A stretch of DNA of 64,000 nucleotides, from NCBI GenBank assembly GCA_036496605.1, contig DASXKV010000035.1:62001-126000 (forward strand), written 5' to 3'. Below are positions 54,359-63,269 of this stretch, piece after piece (position 1 is the first letter of the stretch; each line of letters starts with the position of its first letter). A program made the translations under genes and the position numbers. Origin of the DNA: Gemmatimonadaceae bacterium (GTDB lineage Bacteria; Gemmatimonadota; Gemmatimonadetes; Gemmatimonadales; Gemmatimonadaceae). Under the pieces are notes generated by a model. The model saw only the letters and a list, made by a program, of their open reading frames with translations. It did no database searches and had not been told where the DNA came from.

Positions 54359-55590
54359 CGACTAGCGTGGCGCAGGACTTCTTTGCGCGATCGGTGCGCG
54401 AGCGACTCTTCGTTCCACAGCCGGAGGAGGTTCGGCGTGTTGGTGCGGAAATCGAGCTGCTGGCGCTCCTGGCCGGCAGCGGATTGCCCTGTCCGCTCGC
54501 GCCGGCGCACGACGACCAGCGCTGCAGCTTGTCCTTGATCCGCAGCTATGGTGGTGTTCGTGGCTGGTGTGAAAAGCGCTCGTCCAAGGGCGCGCCGTAC
54601 TTCACGCTGCCGAACGGATGGACGTTGACCTTCGAACCAGGCGGGCAGCTGGAGCTCTGCACCGCGCCGCAGGCGTCGATCGGTGCGCTGCTGCGGGACG
54701 CTCGCGAGACCGTCGCCGGCCTAACGACGATGGGTGCCGAGGTCGGGATCGAGCTCGTGAGCCTGGGGATAGATCCGCGAAACGAAATCGAGCGTATTCC
54801 GCTCCAGCTCCATAGCCCGCGCTACGAGCGAATGACGCAGTACTTCGACAGCATCGGGCCAAGTGGCGTGCGGATGATGCGTCAGACGGCCGCCACGCAG
54901 GTGAGTCTCGATCCAGGGCGAGATCCGGCCCGTCGCTGGCGGCTGCTTTCGGATCTGACGCCGTATCTGACCGCGATGTTCGCCAACTCGGCGCGTTATG
55001 CGGGCGTGAACACGGGCCATCGGAGCTTCCGCGCTCGTTGCTGGCGCCTGCTCGACCCGTCGCGCACTGGCGTACCGTATCCCGAGTTGTCCGCGTGCGC
55101 GGCGTATACGCGCTTTGCACTCGAGGCGGGCGAGATGTCGCGCACGGCCGATGACGGATCGTATCGGTCGTTTGGCGAGTGGGTGGCGGACGATGAGTGG
55201 ACGGAGACGGAGTGGCACGAGCACCTGACGACGCTCTTTCCAGAAGTGCGGCCGCGCGGCCACCTGGAGGTGCGCTCGATCGATGCGCTCGGTCCGGACA
55301 TGATCGGCGCGCCACTTGTTCTCCTGGCGGGCCTGGCATACGACGAGGAGAGCGCAGTCGATGCGCGATCGCTTTTGCCACCGGCCGATGAGGATATGCT
55401 CAACCGTGCGGCGCGCTGCGGGATGAACGACGATACTATCGCGACGATTGCCGCGGACCTGGTGCGAATCGGCCTGCGAGGCGCGAAAACGCTCGGAGCC
55501 ACTCTGATCGACGGTGCTGAGCTCGAGCTCGCCGAACAGTTTTTCGACGACTGGACGCTTCGTAGGCGATCGCCCGCGGATTCTCGTTAG
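54355..55590 (+). CDS. egtA: EgtA, glutamate-cysteine ligase for ergothioneine
   Basis: A 411-residue GCS2-type glutamate-cysteine ligase giving gamma-glutamylcysteine, the sulfur donor for EgtB. Features: EEVRRVGAEIELLALL at the front, FTLPNGWTLTFEPGGQLELCTAPQ, MMRQTAATQVSLDPG, and a C-terminal ELAEQFFDDW. ATG 54355 overlaps the egtD stop. Its TAG is in a CGTTAGGG word shared with the TAA of the convergent aminopeptidase. EgtC and EgtE homologues were not found in the window. Confidence 0.92.
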   Translation: MTTSVAQDFFARSVRERLFVPQPEEVRRVGAEIELLALLAGSGLPCPLAPAHDDQRCSLSLIRSYGGVRGWCEKRSSKGAPYFTLPNGWTLTFEPGGQLELCTAPQASIGALLRDARETVAGLTTMGAEVGIELVSLGIDPRNEIERIPLQLHSPRYERMTQYFDSIGPSGVRMMRQTAATQVSLDPGRDPARRWRLLSDLTPYLTAMFANSARYAGVNTGHRSFRARCWRLLDPSRTGVPYPELSACAAYTRFALEAGEMSRTADDGSYRSFGEWVADDEWTETEWHEHLTTLFPEVRPRGHLEVRSIDALGPDMIGAPLVLLAGLAYDEESAVDARSLLPPADEDMLNRAARCGMNDDTIATIAADLVRIGLRGAKTLGATLIDGAELELAEQFFDDWTLRRRSPADSR

Positions 55591-58160
55591 GGTACCGCTG
55601 CGTACGCGCGACGAATGCGCACCGTGCGTTCGAGCTCGTCGCGCGACTGCAACACCTTCTGCCTGAGGTCGAGCGGGAGGTGATGCTTCGCGAGGTAGGT
55701 ATCGATCGTTTGTAGCGCGGCGGCGTCGCGCTGACCGCCAATGAAGGCGCTGAGCCACGAGCCGAGAAAGAAGATGCGACGATTGTGCTGAATCCAGGAC
55801 AGCGAATCGAGCGCAGGCTCCAGATATGGAAGCGTCAAGCTGCTCTGATCGGGATCATTGAAGGCACGGAGACTCGCCGTGACCCACTCCTCGTTGAGCG
55901 TTCGATCGCCAAAGTATCGTTGGAAGTAGGTACGCTTCGTCTCCCCGTCCGGACGCGCCGCGGCAGCAACGAACGCGCGGCGCTTGCCACCGGCGGTCGT
56001 GTCACGCCGTTCCTCTTCGGCGAGGCGTTTGTCGGCGCTCGGGGCTGCAATCGAAACGAGGTGGGTCACAATCGACCACCGACTCGGCTGGCGAAGTGGA
56101 AGACCAGCGCCGCTCGTGCTATCGAGCCACGCGTCGAGACGGCCGACGGCGCTTGGCGTTGCTGCCAGGTCGATGAAAGCGTCGAGCTGGCTCTTGCGTA
56201 TGCCGTACGCGCGGCGCGGGTCGCCTGCGCCGGCGAGAAGCAGCTGCTCGGCAGCCGGCAGTAGTGAATCGCGATCGGGCTTCGAGAGATAGGCTTCGAG
56301 GCCACGACGCAATCGTCCGACGATCCCGGCCGCAATCTGTTCGTCTCGTTCGTTAGGCAATTCGCGAATGGCGGCCTCGAGGAAGGTGCGCGGCGCGATT
56401 CGCGTCTCCCGTACCAGATCCCAGAGCGAGCCCCAGAGCATCGCGCGGAGGAAGTCGTCTCTGACGGAGCCGATGTGTGCCACGAGCCAGCCCGCACTCG
56501 CGCTGTCGGGCAGCACGAGCGCGTAGGCGTGATCGTTGACATTGGCAAAAACAAAGTCCGGCGCGGGAAGGCCGACCGCTTCGGGCACGTCGGTCGTATC
56601 GCGGCGGAGCACGACTGGCAATAGCGTCGGAGCGGCCGCCTGCCTGACGAGGGCGATCTCGGTACGGATTGGCCACGGGCCTGGGCCCGATACCGAAGGT
56701 TGCGCCGGGCGCTGAATGAGGCGGAGGCGCTTGATCTTTCCACGGGCGATGTCGAGTTGTTGCTCGACGATGGGCATGCCAGGACGAAGGATGTACTGCG
56801 TACCCCAGTCGTCGAGCGATTGGCGAGCCGCGTGCCCAATCGCGCCAAGGAGATCGCGCCAGGTTGCGTTGCCATATCGATGCGCAACAAGGAAGTCGTG
56901 CACGCCGGCGCGGAACGCCGAGTCGCCCACGAGATAGTTGAGCTGCTTGAGAACGCCCGGCGCCTTGTTGTAGACGATCGCGCCATAGTTGCTCTTTGCC
57001 TGGTCGAGATTGGCGAGCTGTTGCCAGATTGGTGTCGTGCCGACGGTGAGATCGACGTCGTATGCCGCGGGCTTGTTCCGGAGGTAGAACGACATCCACG
57101 GGTTCGGCAGATGCTCGAGGTCCTGCATCTTCGCCGCCATGTACGTGGCGAAGCCCTCCTTCAGCCAGAGATCGTCGAACCACTCCATCGTCACGTCGTC
57201 GCCGAACCACTGATGCGCAACCTCATGATAGATGGTGGCGCGGCGGCCGAGTCGCTGATTGAGGGTCGGTGGCTCACGGTAGATGAAAGACTCCTCATTG
57301 AACATCGTGACGCCAGGATGTTCCATCCCGCCGAATGGAAAGGCGGGTGCCAGCATGTACTGGAATTGCTGGAACGGATACGGAATGCCGAAGTACCGCT
57401 CCAGTGAGCCTAACGCGGACGCGACCTGGTCCTGGAGAGAGTCGACTTCGACTTCATGCGCGCGCGAGGCGCGGACGAGAAGCGGCGTCGAACGCGCGCC
57501 GCCGACGAAGCGAGTATACGGCCCAGCAGCAAAGGCGAAGAGGTACGTCGGCAGCGGATCGGTCTCGGCGAAGCGAAAGTGCGTCGAATCGCCATGGGCT
57601 GGAGAGACCTGTCGTCCATTCGCAATGGCTGTCCAGCGGCTCGGCACCGATAGCTCCAGCTCGAGGCGAGCCTTGAGATCGGGCTGATCGAAGCAGGGAA
57701 AGAGTGCGTGCGCATCGGACGGGACCAGCAGCGTGTAGAGGTAATCGCGCCCGTCCGTCTCGTCATGAAAGTGGATGATCGGCGCGCCCGCCGGCGCAAT
57801 CGGCGTCGCGAAGGATGCGGCGAAGCGGTTTTCGCCGGGCCTCAGGGCACGCGCGGGAATGCGAACATGCGAGCCATTCCATTCGACGCCGTCAACGCGA
57901 GCGTTGTTCACGCCGATGTCGGATAAGGACGGCCCGCGAAAATCGACGATGACGTCCGTGGGTGCTTTGAGCCGGAACGAGATGCTGACGCGGCCTTGTG
58001 CCGTGTCGGACCTGCGCAGGTCGAGGCTCAATCGGTAGCGTACGGTGGTGATCTCCGATGCACGGCGTGTCGCGAGCGCGCGCGAGATACCGGGCGTCAT
58101 GAGGCCCGTCGTGTCGCCGGCGGCTTGCAGGATTTGCGCGGCCAGGAGGAATGCGATCAT
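55587..58160 (-). CDS. M1-family aminopeptidase, exported
   Basis: An 857-residue gluzincin. The zinc site HEVAHQW (HExxH at residues 312-316) and downstream Glu in WLKEGFATY are complete, preceded by the substrate-binding GGMEHPGVTM that corresponds to GAMEN. A signal peptide (MIAFLLAAQILQAAG) leads it, so it is periplasmic or secreted. The rest follows the M1 layout of saddle, catalytic domain and C-terminal helical domain. It converges with egtA and their stops overlap by four bases. Confidence 0.93.
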   Translation of the reverse strand: MIAFLLAAQILQAAGDTTGLMTPGISRALATRRASEITTVRYRLSLDLRRSDTAQGRVSISFRLKAPTDVIVDFRGPSLSDIGVNNARVDGVEWNGSHVRIPARALRPGENRFAASFATPIAPAGAPIIHFHDETDGRDYLYTLLVPSDAHALFPCFDQPDLKARLELELSVPSRWTAIANGRQVSPAHGDSTHFRFAETDPLPTYLFAFAAGPYTRFVGGARSTPLLVRASRAHEVEVDSLQDQVASALGSLERYFGIPYPFQQFQYMLAPAFPFGGMEHPGVTMFNEESFIYREPPTLNQRLGRRATIYHEVAHQWFGDDVTMEWFDDLWLKEGFATYMAAKMQDLEHLPNPWMSFYLRNKPAAYDVDLTVGTTPIWQQLANLDQAKSNYGAIVYNKAPGVLKQLNYLVGDSAFRAGVHDFLVAHRYGNATWRDLLGAIGHAARQSLDDWGTQYILRPGMPIVEQQLDIARGKIKRLRLIQRPAQPSVSGPGPWPIRTEIALVRQAAAPTLLPVVLRRDTTDVPEAVGLPAPDFVFANVNDHAYALVLPDSASAGWLVAHIGSVRDDFLRAMLWGSLWDLVRETRIAPRTFLEAAIRELPNERDEQIAAGIVGRLRRGLEAYLSKPDRDSLLPAAEQLLLAGAGDPRRAYGIRKSQLDAFIDLAATPSAVGRLDAWLDSTSGAGLPLRQPSRWSIVTHLVSIAAPSADKRLAEEERRDTTAGGKRRAFVAAAARPDGETKRTYFQRYFGDRTLNEEWVTASLRAFNDPDQSSLTLPYLEPALDSLSWIQHNRRIFFLGSWLSAFIGGQRDAAALQTIDTYLAKHHLPLDLRQKVLQSRDELERTVRIRRAYAAVP

Positions 58161-58257
58161 GGGCGGACGCTATCCGGGGAATGCAACGGCAGCAAGGTGA
58201 ACGTGATTCGGCAGAGACGATGGACGTGAAGCCATCGCGTATCTAACGTTCGCGCCT

Positions 58258-58824
58258 ATGCCAATGAAAGAGACCGAACGAGCGCTCACGCACGTCGACG
58301 CGACGCGCAGCGGAGAATCAAGCGAGGCGATCGTCATCGAGCTGCTCCACGAGGACGCGCAACGACCGCGCCGTGCGACGCAGGGCTCCGCCGGCTACGA
58401 CCTGTTTGCGTATCTCCGAGAGCGTACGATCGACTGTTCCGATGGAGCTCGTCTGTGGCAGACGGCAGCCGAGTCAGTGAGCGGCGCGTTTCGCGTGATG
58501 CTTCCAGCGGGCGCAATGGCGCTCATTCCATTGGGGTTCAAGGCGCATTTGCCTGTCGGGTACGAAGCACAAATACGTCCCCGCAGCGGAGCAGCGTTCA
58601 AGAAGGGTTTGGGCATTCCCAATGCGCCAGGGACGGTCGACTCCGATTTTCCCGACGAGTGGCGAGTGATCGTGCGCAATACGACTTCGCAATCGATCGT
58701 GATCGAGCACGGCGAACGCATCGCGCAGATGGTGCTGCAGCGTTACGAGGTGCTGCCCTTCGTATCAGGCAGCGTCGCGATCTCGACCGATCGGGAGGGA
58801 GGCTTCGGCAGCACCGGGCATTAG
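58258..58824 (+). CDS. dut: dUTP diphosphatase
   Basis: Trimeric dUTPase converting dUTP to dUMP to limit uracil in DNA. All five motifs are present: GSAGYDLFA, RPRSGAAFKKGLGI, GIPNAPGTVDSDF, GERIAQMVL and REGGFGSTGH. A 25-residue insertion after motif 1 (around RTIDCSDGARLWQTA) makes it 188 residues, longer than the usual 150. ATG 58258 or 58264 are both possible. Transcription ends at the hairpin at 58848. Confidence 0.95.
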   Translation: MPMKETERALTHVDATRSGESSEAIVIELLHEDAQRPRRATQGSAGYDLFAYLRERTIDCSDGARLWQTAAESVSGAFRVMLPAGAMALIPLGFKAHLPVGYEAQIRPRSGAAFKKGLGIPNAPGTVDSDFPDEWRVIVRNTTSQSIVIEHGERIAQMVLQRYEVLPFVSGSVAISTDREGGFGSTGH

Positions 58825-58847
58825 TGCCCAAAGGGGGAAGAAAAACG

Positions 58848-58882
58848 AAAAGGGCCGGCAGTCCGAAGCTGCCAGCCCTTTT
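58848..58882. terminator. Bidirectional intrinsic terminator
   Basis: AAAAGGGC with GCCCTTTT and inner GGCAG with CTGCC form a 14-base stem with one C-A mismatch around a 7-base loop. On the + strand TTTTC follows; on the minus strand the 3' side gives TTTTCGTTTTTCTTCC, a fuller U-tract. It ends dut in one direction and the minus-strand mini-gene in the other. Confidence 0.8.
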
Positions 58883-58905
58883 CTGGTCATCGTGGATGAA
58901 CTGCC

Positions 58906-59016
58906 TCAACAACAACACCCACGACAGCCGCCGGTTCCGCTCGGGTCAGGGACCGGGAGACGTGCTCTGTCTTACGCGTTCACGTGACCCAAGCTGGAAG
59001 CCGCAGTATTAGACAA
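58906..59016 (-). other. Putative cysteine-rich mini-gene with an internal TAA
   Basis: A minus-strand frame opens at TTG 59016 directly after an extended ribosome-binding site (see 59017-59029): MSNTAASSLGHVNA, then an in-frame TAA at 58972-58974, then a further open frame ending GGCRGCCC with TGA at 58906-58908. It sits upstream of an intrinsic terminator, and a candidate promoter (TTGCGG, 17 bases, TAGGGT) lies about 100 bases farther up. Either the 14-residue peptide is a leader, or the two parts are one 36-residue protein needing stop-codon readthrough or a corrected base. Not a proven gene. Confidence 0.35.
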
Positions 59017-59029
59017 TGGATCACCTCCT
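59017..59029 (-). promoter_or_regulatory. Perfect extended Shine-Dalgarno sequence
   Basis: On the minus strand this reads AGGAGGTGATCCA, complementary along its full 13 bases to the conserved 3' end of 16S rRNA (TGGATCACCTCCT). The TTG start of the mini-gene follows immediately, leaving seven bases between AGGAGG and TTG. On the + strand it is an exact copy of the 16S 3' end. Confidence 0.6.
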
Positions 59030-59173
59030 CGCTTTTAGGGTGGAACATCTCGGATTCGAACAGCAATCCAACGTGTACTTCCGTACCCTAGTTGGGGGCG
59101 CGAAGATCCGCAACGCCAGCGGGAGGCGCGAATCCACAGAACATGTTGTGACCTTCGAACGTAGTGGTCGCTG

Positions 59174-59950
59174 ATGCCATCGCGCCTTCTCGCTTTCACC
59201 AAACGCGGGTCCTACTTCGACGTGAGCCGCGCACCGCGCTATAGCGTGGTCTTCGCGCTGCCGTTGCTGCTCGCCTACGAGGCGCTCGCCGCGGCGCTCG
59301 CGGGTTCCGACAGTGCGTCGCAAGTTCGCAACGGCGCCGACGTGCTGCTCAAAGAGGCGTTCGTCGCGGCGGCAGGCCGCAATGGTCCGCTGATTTTCAT
59401 TGCGACCGTGATCGCCATTGGGATCTGGTTCGTTGCGCGAGATATGAAGCGCACCGGCCAGGGCGTTCGTCCGGTCATATTCGGCGGCATGCTCGCCGAA
59501 TCGATGGCGCTCGCAGGAATCTTTGGCGTCGTCATCGGCACGATCACTACGAAGCTGCTCGGCTCGCTGCACATCCTCGCGATGGTTGCGACAGGTCCCG
59601 GCGGGCCCATCGCGCACATGAGCTGGGCGACGCGCTTGATGCTCTCGCTCGGCGCCGGACTATACGAGGAACTGCTGTTCCGCGTCTTGCTGGTGTCAGC
59701 GCTCGCGGCGCTGGCGCGCGTCGTGTTCGGCTTCGGGGTGAAAGGCGCGGGTGTCTTCGCGACGCTCGTCGGCGCGCTGATCTTCTCGGCCTTTCATTAC
59801 ATCGGGCCATTCGGCGATCCCTTTCGCCTAACGTCGTTCACCTTCCGTGCGATCAGTGGCATTGCGTTCAGCGCTCTGTATCTGCTACGCGGCTTTGGGA
59901 TCACGGCCTGGACGCACGCGTTGTACGACGCATTCCTGCTTCTCGGTTGA
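59174..59950 (+). CDS. CPBP-family intramembrane metalloprotease
   Basis: A 258-residue membrane protein with about seven helices. The CPBP (CAAX protease and bacteriocin-processing) motifs are present: YEELLFR, FSAFHY and WTHALYD, the Glu/His/Asp residues that bind metal. Substrate unknown; members process peptides or prenylated proteins. ATG 59174 is used. A 52-codon frame upstream overlaps its start in TGATG, but that frame was not accepted as a gene. Confidence 0.9.
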   Translation: MPSRLLAFTKRGSYFDVSRAPRYSVVFALPLLLAYEALAAALAGSDSASQVRNGADVLLKEAFVAAAGRNGPLIFIATVIAIGIWFVARDMKRTGQGVRPVIFGGMLAESMALAGIFGVVIGTITTKLLGSLHILAMVATGPGGPIAHMSWATRLMLSLGAGLYEELLFRVLLVSALAALARVVFGFGVKGAGVFATLVGALIFSAFHYIGPFGDPFRLTSFTFRAISGIAFSALYLLRGFGITAWTHALYDAFLLLG

Positions 59951-59951
59951 G

Positions 59952-60740
59952 CTAGCGCCGGCGCAGAATCTCCTCGAACAAATCGACCGCGCGCGGGTCT
60001 CCGGACTGCCCAAGCCAGAAGAGCGCCTGCGCACGCGCCGCCGGGTGGGGCGCTCCGCGAGCCACCTCGATCAGCTCGGGTATCGCGCTTTCCTTCGGTT
60101 GTTGAGAGAGTGCGAACACCGCGCTCGCGCGAACATCGTCATCGTCATCGTCGTCGCGGTCGGCGAGTCCGAGCTTGGCGGCGGCGCCGCGGGCGAGCCA
60201 GAACGAAACGGTGTTCCGGGTAGCGCGCGGCAGCTGCTCGTCGCGCGCGAAGCGCAGGAGGGTCGGCCATGGGACGATGCTATCGGCAAGGACAAGCGGG
60301 AGAATCGCATCGCTGGCGGCACGCCCGTGCGCTTGCTCGACGAGGTTCGTGAGAAAACCCGCGGCGTCGCCTACCGAGACCATGCCGAGATCGCGGGGCG
60401 GCGAGTCGCCGGCGCGACGCGGCCCGGCGTAGGTGTGCAGCCTGACGATTTCGCCTCCGCTCACCGAGGCGACGATGCGGACCGGACCAGGGCCGCACGG
60501 CGGCCAATCGTCGCCACGACTATGGCCGGAGAAATTTCCGCCGTCGTAAATCCGGTTGTTGCCGCCGAAGCCATCGCGGATGAAGGTCGCTCCGTCACCG
60601 CAGACACCCGGTCGCGACGCGAAGGTGAATTGGACGGGTCCGTCGGAGCCGTTGACGACGCGGCGCATGAGGGATTGCGCCATCGCTGTGCGCGCGGCGA
60701 CGGCAGCGAGCAGCCCGAGCACGAGAGTGTGTCGCGTCAT
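59952..60740 (-). CDS. HEAT-repeat exported protein, third of three paralogues
   Basis: A 262-residue exported protein with a signal peptide (LVLGLLAAVAARTAMAQ). The N-terminal half (VQFTFASRPGVCGDG, ending near residue 115) is shared with the next upstream gene, and the C-terminus has two HEAT-like repeats (DVRASAVFALSQ, AARAQALFWLGQSGDPRAVDLF). An Asp-only run (DDDDDDD) separates them. The ATG overlaps the neighbour by four bases, so translation is coupled. Function unknown. Confidence 0.8.
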   Translation of the reverse strand: MTRHTLVLGLLAAVAARTAMAQSLMRRVVNGSDGPVQFTFASRPGVCGDGATFIRDGFGGNNRIYDGGNFSGHSRGDDWPPCGPGPVRIVASVSGGEIVRLHTYAGPRRAGDSPPRDLGMVSVGDAAGFLTNLVEQAHGRAASDAILPLVLADSIVPWPTLLRFARDEQLPRATRNTVSFWLARGAAAKLGLADRDDDDDDDVRASAVFALSQQPKESAIPELIEVARGAPHPAARAQALFWLGQSGDPRAVDLFEEILRRR

Positions 60741-61807
60741 CGAGTCACCAGGTCGCGAATGAAGGCGAGCGCGCGCGGATCCTTGCTCTGACCGAGCCAG
60801 AACAAGGCCTGATGGCGCACGTCGCGGTCGGCATCGTGTTCCGCGATGTCGATCAGCTTGTCGAGCGCGGCGCGATCGTGCCGTTGCGAGAGGACGAACG
60901 TGTAGTGATTGCGGAGTGCCGTCGACGACAGTCGATCGTACAGCCTAACGAGATCGCCCGTGAGTGAGCGTCCCTGGCCGAGCCAGAACATGGCCTGCTC
61001 GCGCGTATGCTCCGTCTCGTTGTCGTCGGTCACGATACTCGCGAGCCACTGCGACGCGCGCCGGCCGTCCGAACGCGAAACAGCGAGGAGGACATTGTCG
61101 CGCAGCTTCGACGACACGCGGGGATAGAGCGATTGTAACCACGCGACGTCATTCTCCGAGATGTCATCTCGGCCTAACGCAATGATCGCCGAGCCGCGAA
61201 CGTCATCGTCGAGGCGGTCGTCGGACGCGAGCTCGTGAAGCGTTCGGCTCGCCGTTTCATCGTCGTACGTCCCGATCCAGAACGTGGCCCGTTGCCGCAG
61301 CTCCTGCTTCATGTCGGCGTTTCTCGCCGTGCGTGCGAGATCGGGTACCAGATCGATGCTGTCGGCAAAGACGGCAGCGGCCAACGGATACTCCGCGTTT
61401 CTCCCACTCGCGCGTGTTGCCGCGTCGAGCAGATAGCGCGCCGCATCGGGCGCCGACACGACGCCGAGGTCGGTGGCGTCGTCATCCGCGCTCCACCGGC
61501 CACCGACGTGCACCCGATAGCTCACGGTCTCCCCGCCAGAACGGCCAATCGCGACGCGCACGGGTCCCGCGAAGCACACATCCACGTTGCTGGTTCCGTA
61601 GCCGTACGTGTTCGGCAGCACAATGAACGACGGCCCAGTGCGAACCGTCTCGCCTCCATCGCCGCAGAGGCCTGGTCGCGCGGCGTAGGTGAGCCGCACG
61701 GATCCGTCGCGGACGCGCTCGATCTGTCGTCCGAGCGATTGCGCCAGCACCGTCGACGGCGCGAGCGCGAACACGCCGAGCATTCTCCGCCACGACATGG
61801 GGTTCAC
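60737..61807 (-). CDS. HEAT-repeat exported protein, second of three paralogues
   Basis: A 356-residue exported protein (signal peptide MLGVFALAPSTVLAQ region). It shares the VRLTYAARPGLCGDGGETV domain with the third gene and has six or more HEAT-like repeats of about 35 residues, several ending in FWLGQ (TREQAMFWLGQGRSLTGDLV, DVRHQALFWLGQSKDPRALAF). It starts four bases inside the end of the upstream gene. Probably a periplasmic scaffold or inhibitor-type protein; no catalytic motif is seen. Confidence 0.82.
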   Translation of the reverse strand: MNPMSWRRMLGVFALAPSTVLAQSLGRQIERVRDGSVRLTYAARPGLCGDGGETVRTGPSFIVLPNTYGYGTSNVDVCFAGPVRVAIGRSGGETVSYRVHVGGRWSADDDATDLGVVSAPDAARYLLDAATRASGRNAEYPLAAAVFADSIDLVPDLARTARNADMKQELRQRATFWIGTYDDETASRTLHELASDDRLDDDVRGSAIIALGRDDISENDVAWLQSLYPRVSSKLRDNVLLAVSRSDGRRASQWLASIVTDDNETEHTREQAMFWLGQGRSLTGDLVRLYDRLSSTALRNHYTFVLSQRHDRAALDKLIDIAEHDADRDVRHQALFWLGQSKDPRALAFIRDLVTR

Positions 61808-63258
61808 CGGTTGATCAGGTCGAGAAGGAATTGCTGAACACGCGGATCGTGGCTCTGGCCGAGCCAGAAGATGGCCTGCTTGCGGAGATCGCGATCGGAA
61901 TCGTTCTTCGCGATGTCCATCAGCTTATCAATCGCGTCGCGATCGCGCCGCTGGGAGAAGACGAAGATGAGTTGATTCTGAATTTCGGACTGGCCCTTCA
62001 TCTCGTCGTAGAGACTGATCATCTGGCGCATGTCGGCACCACTCTGGCCGGCCCAGAAGAGCGCGTTCTTGCGTGCGTCGATCGAAATCGATTTGTCGCG
62101 CGCGATCTCGATCAGCCAACGCATCGCGTCGGGCGTGTGGGCCTGCGCCATCGCCTGGATGATGCTTCCCTGAATTTCCTCGCTCCGCGACCGTCCAAAG
62201 AGATCGCGCAGGAAGCGCATGTCGTCGGCGTCGCGATGCGTCTGGCCGAACCAGAAGATGGCCTGCGTCCGCGCATGCGTGGATTTGCGCTCGTCGGACG
62301 CGATGCGACGGAGTGCGGCATCGGAGCGCTCGTCGCGCGTCTGCGAGAGAGCGAAGATGGCTTTGTCCAGTATATCGTCATCGGTTGCGTTGGCCGCGAT
62401 GGAATCGAGCGCCGCGACCGCGCGCGGCGATCGCGCCTGGCCTAACCATTGAATCGCCTCGCCGCGGACGTCGGAGCTCGGATCCGCACGCGCAACCTGA
62501 AGCAAAAGGTCCGTCGCTTCGTCGCTGCGCTTCTGCGAGACGATGAACACCGCTTGCTTGCGCAGACTCTCACTGCACGAGCCACGCTTCGCCAACACCT
62601 GACGGAGGATTGGCAGCGCCGACTCGGCGTCCATCTGCATCAATGCCTGGAGCGCGTAGATACGGGGATCATCGTCGTCTTTCGGACAACCGCGCTCGTC
62701 TCCGAGCTGATTCGCTTTTTCCTGAACGCGTTGCGCGGCTTGGGCATCGCCGCGACGAGCTTGGAGGCTTTCGATCCGCGTGCGCAAGGTCTTCGCATCT
62801 TCGCGTGTCGACGCGTCGGCATAATCGCGCGCTTGCTGCTCGATCGCATCCACCGCGTCGCGCAGGTCCCGCTGGCCGCCGAGCTGATAGAGGCAGTAGG
62901 CGCGATAGTAGAGTGCGTCGCCGGCGTAGTCGGAGTGAGGATATCGGTCCACGAGATCGGCGAAAGCGTCAGCGGCGCGCCGATAGTTCTCGTCGGCCAT
63001 CGCGCGTCGTGCAAGACGGTAGAGCGAGTCCGCGGGATCCCGCACGCTCCAGGGCGCGGGAGGAACGAGCCGTTCGCGACGGCGCGTTGCAACGCCGATA
63101 TCGCCGAGACGCACGAGTTGCGCGACGTGTACGGCGGCATCGACCCCCGCTAGCGAGATCGCTCCGCTGGGCACGTCGGGCACGACGACCGTTTGTGCCT
63201 TGACCGACGGCGCGACCGCCCACAGCAGCGCGAGCAGTATGGTTGAGAGCTTACTCAC
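61804..63258 (-). CDS. TPR/HEAT-repeat exported protein, first of three paralogues
   Basis: A 484-residue exported protein with a signal peptide (STILLALLWAVAPSVKAQ). Residues about 75-190 are TPR-like (ADSLYRLARRAMADENYRRAADAFADLVDRYP, in parts, and DALYYRAYCLYQLGG); from about 200 on, eight or so HEAT-like repeats run to the end, each with a QAIFWFGQ/QAIFWLGQ core. It resembles the secreted tail of sigma/anti-sigma operons in this group. ATG 63258 is 11 bases after the upstream gene. Confidence 0.85.
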   Translation of the reverse strand: MSKLSTILLALLWAVAPSVKAQTVVVPDVPSGAISLAGVDAAVHVAQLVRLGDIGVATRRRERLVPPAPWSVRDPADSLYRLARRAMADENYRRAADAFADLVDRYPHSDYAGDALYYRAYCLYQLGGQRDLRDAVDAIEQQARDYADASTREDAKTLRTRIESLQARRGDAQAAQRVQEKANQLGDERGCPKDDDDPRIYALQALMQMDAESALPILRQVLAKRGSCSESLRKQAVFIVSQKRSDEATDLLLQVARADPSSDVRGEAIQWLGQARSPRAVAALDSIAANATDDDILDKAIFALSQTRDERSDAALRRIASDERKSTHARTQAIFWFGQTHRDADDMRFLRDLFGRSRSEEIQGSIIQAMAQAHTPDAMRWLIEIARDKSISIDARKNALFWAGQSGADMRQMISLYDEMKGQSEIQNQLIFVFSQRRDRDAIDKLMDIAKNDSDRDLRKQAIFWLGQSHDPRVQQFLLDLINR

Positions 63259-63269
63259 AATTCCTCTCC

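Noticed and set aside
58896-59012. 38-codon + strand frame across the mini-gene
   Set aside because: No ribosome-binding site; signals for start and termination point to the minus strand.
59016-59174. 52-codon + strand frame ending in TGATG at the CPBP gene
   Set aside because: Tempting because of the overlap, but it starts in the 16S-like sequence, has no ribosome-binding site, and its codon use is not coding-like.
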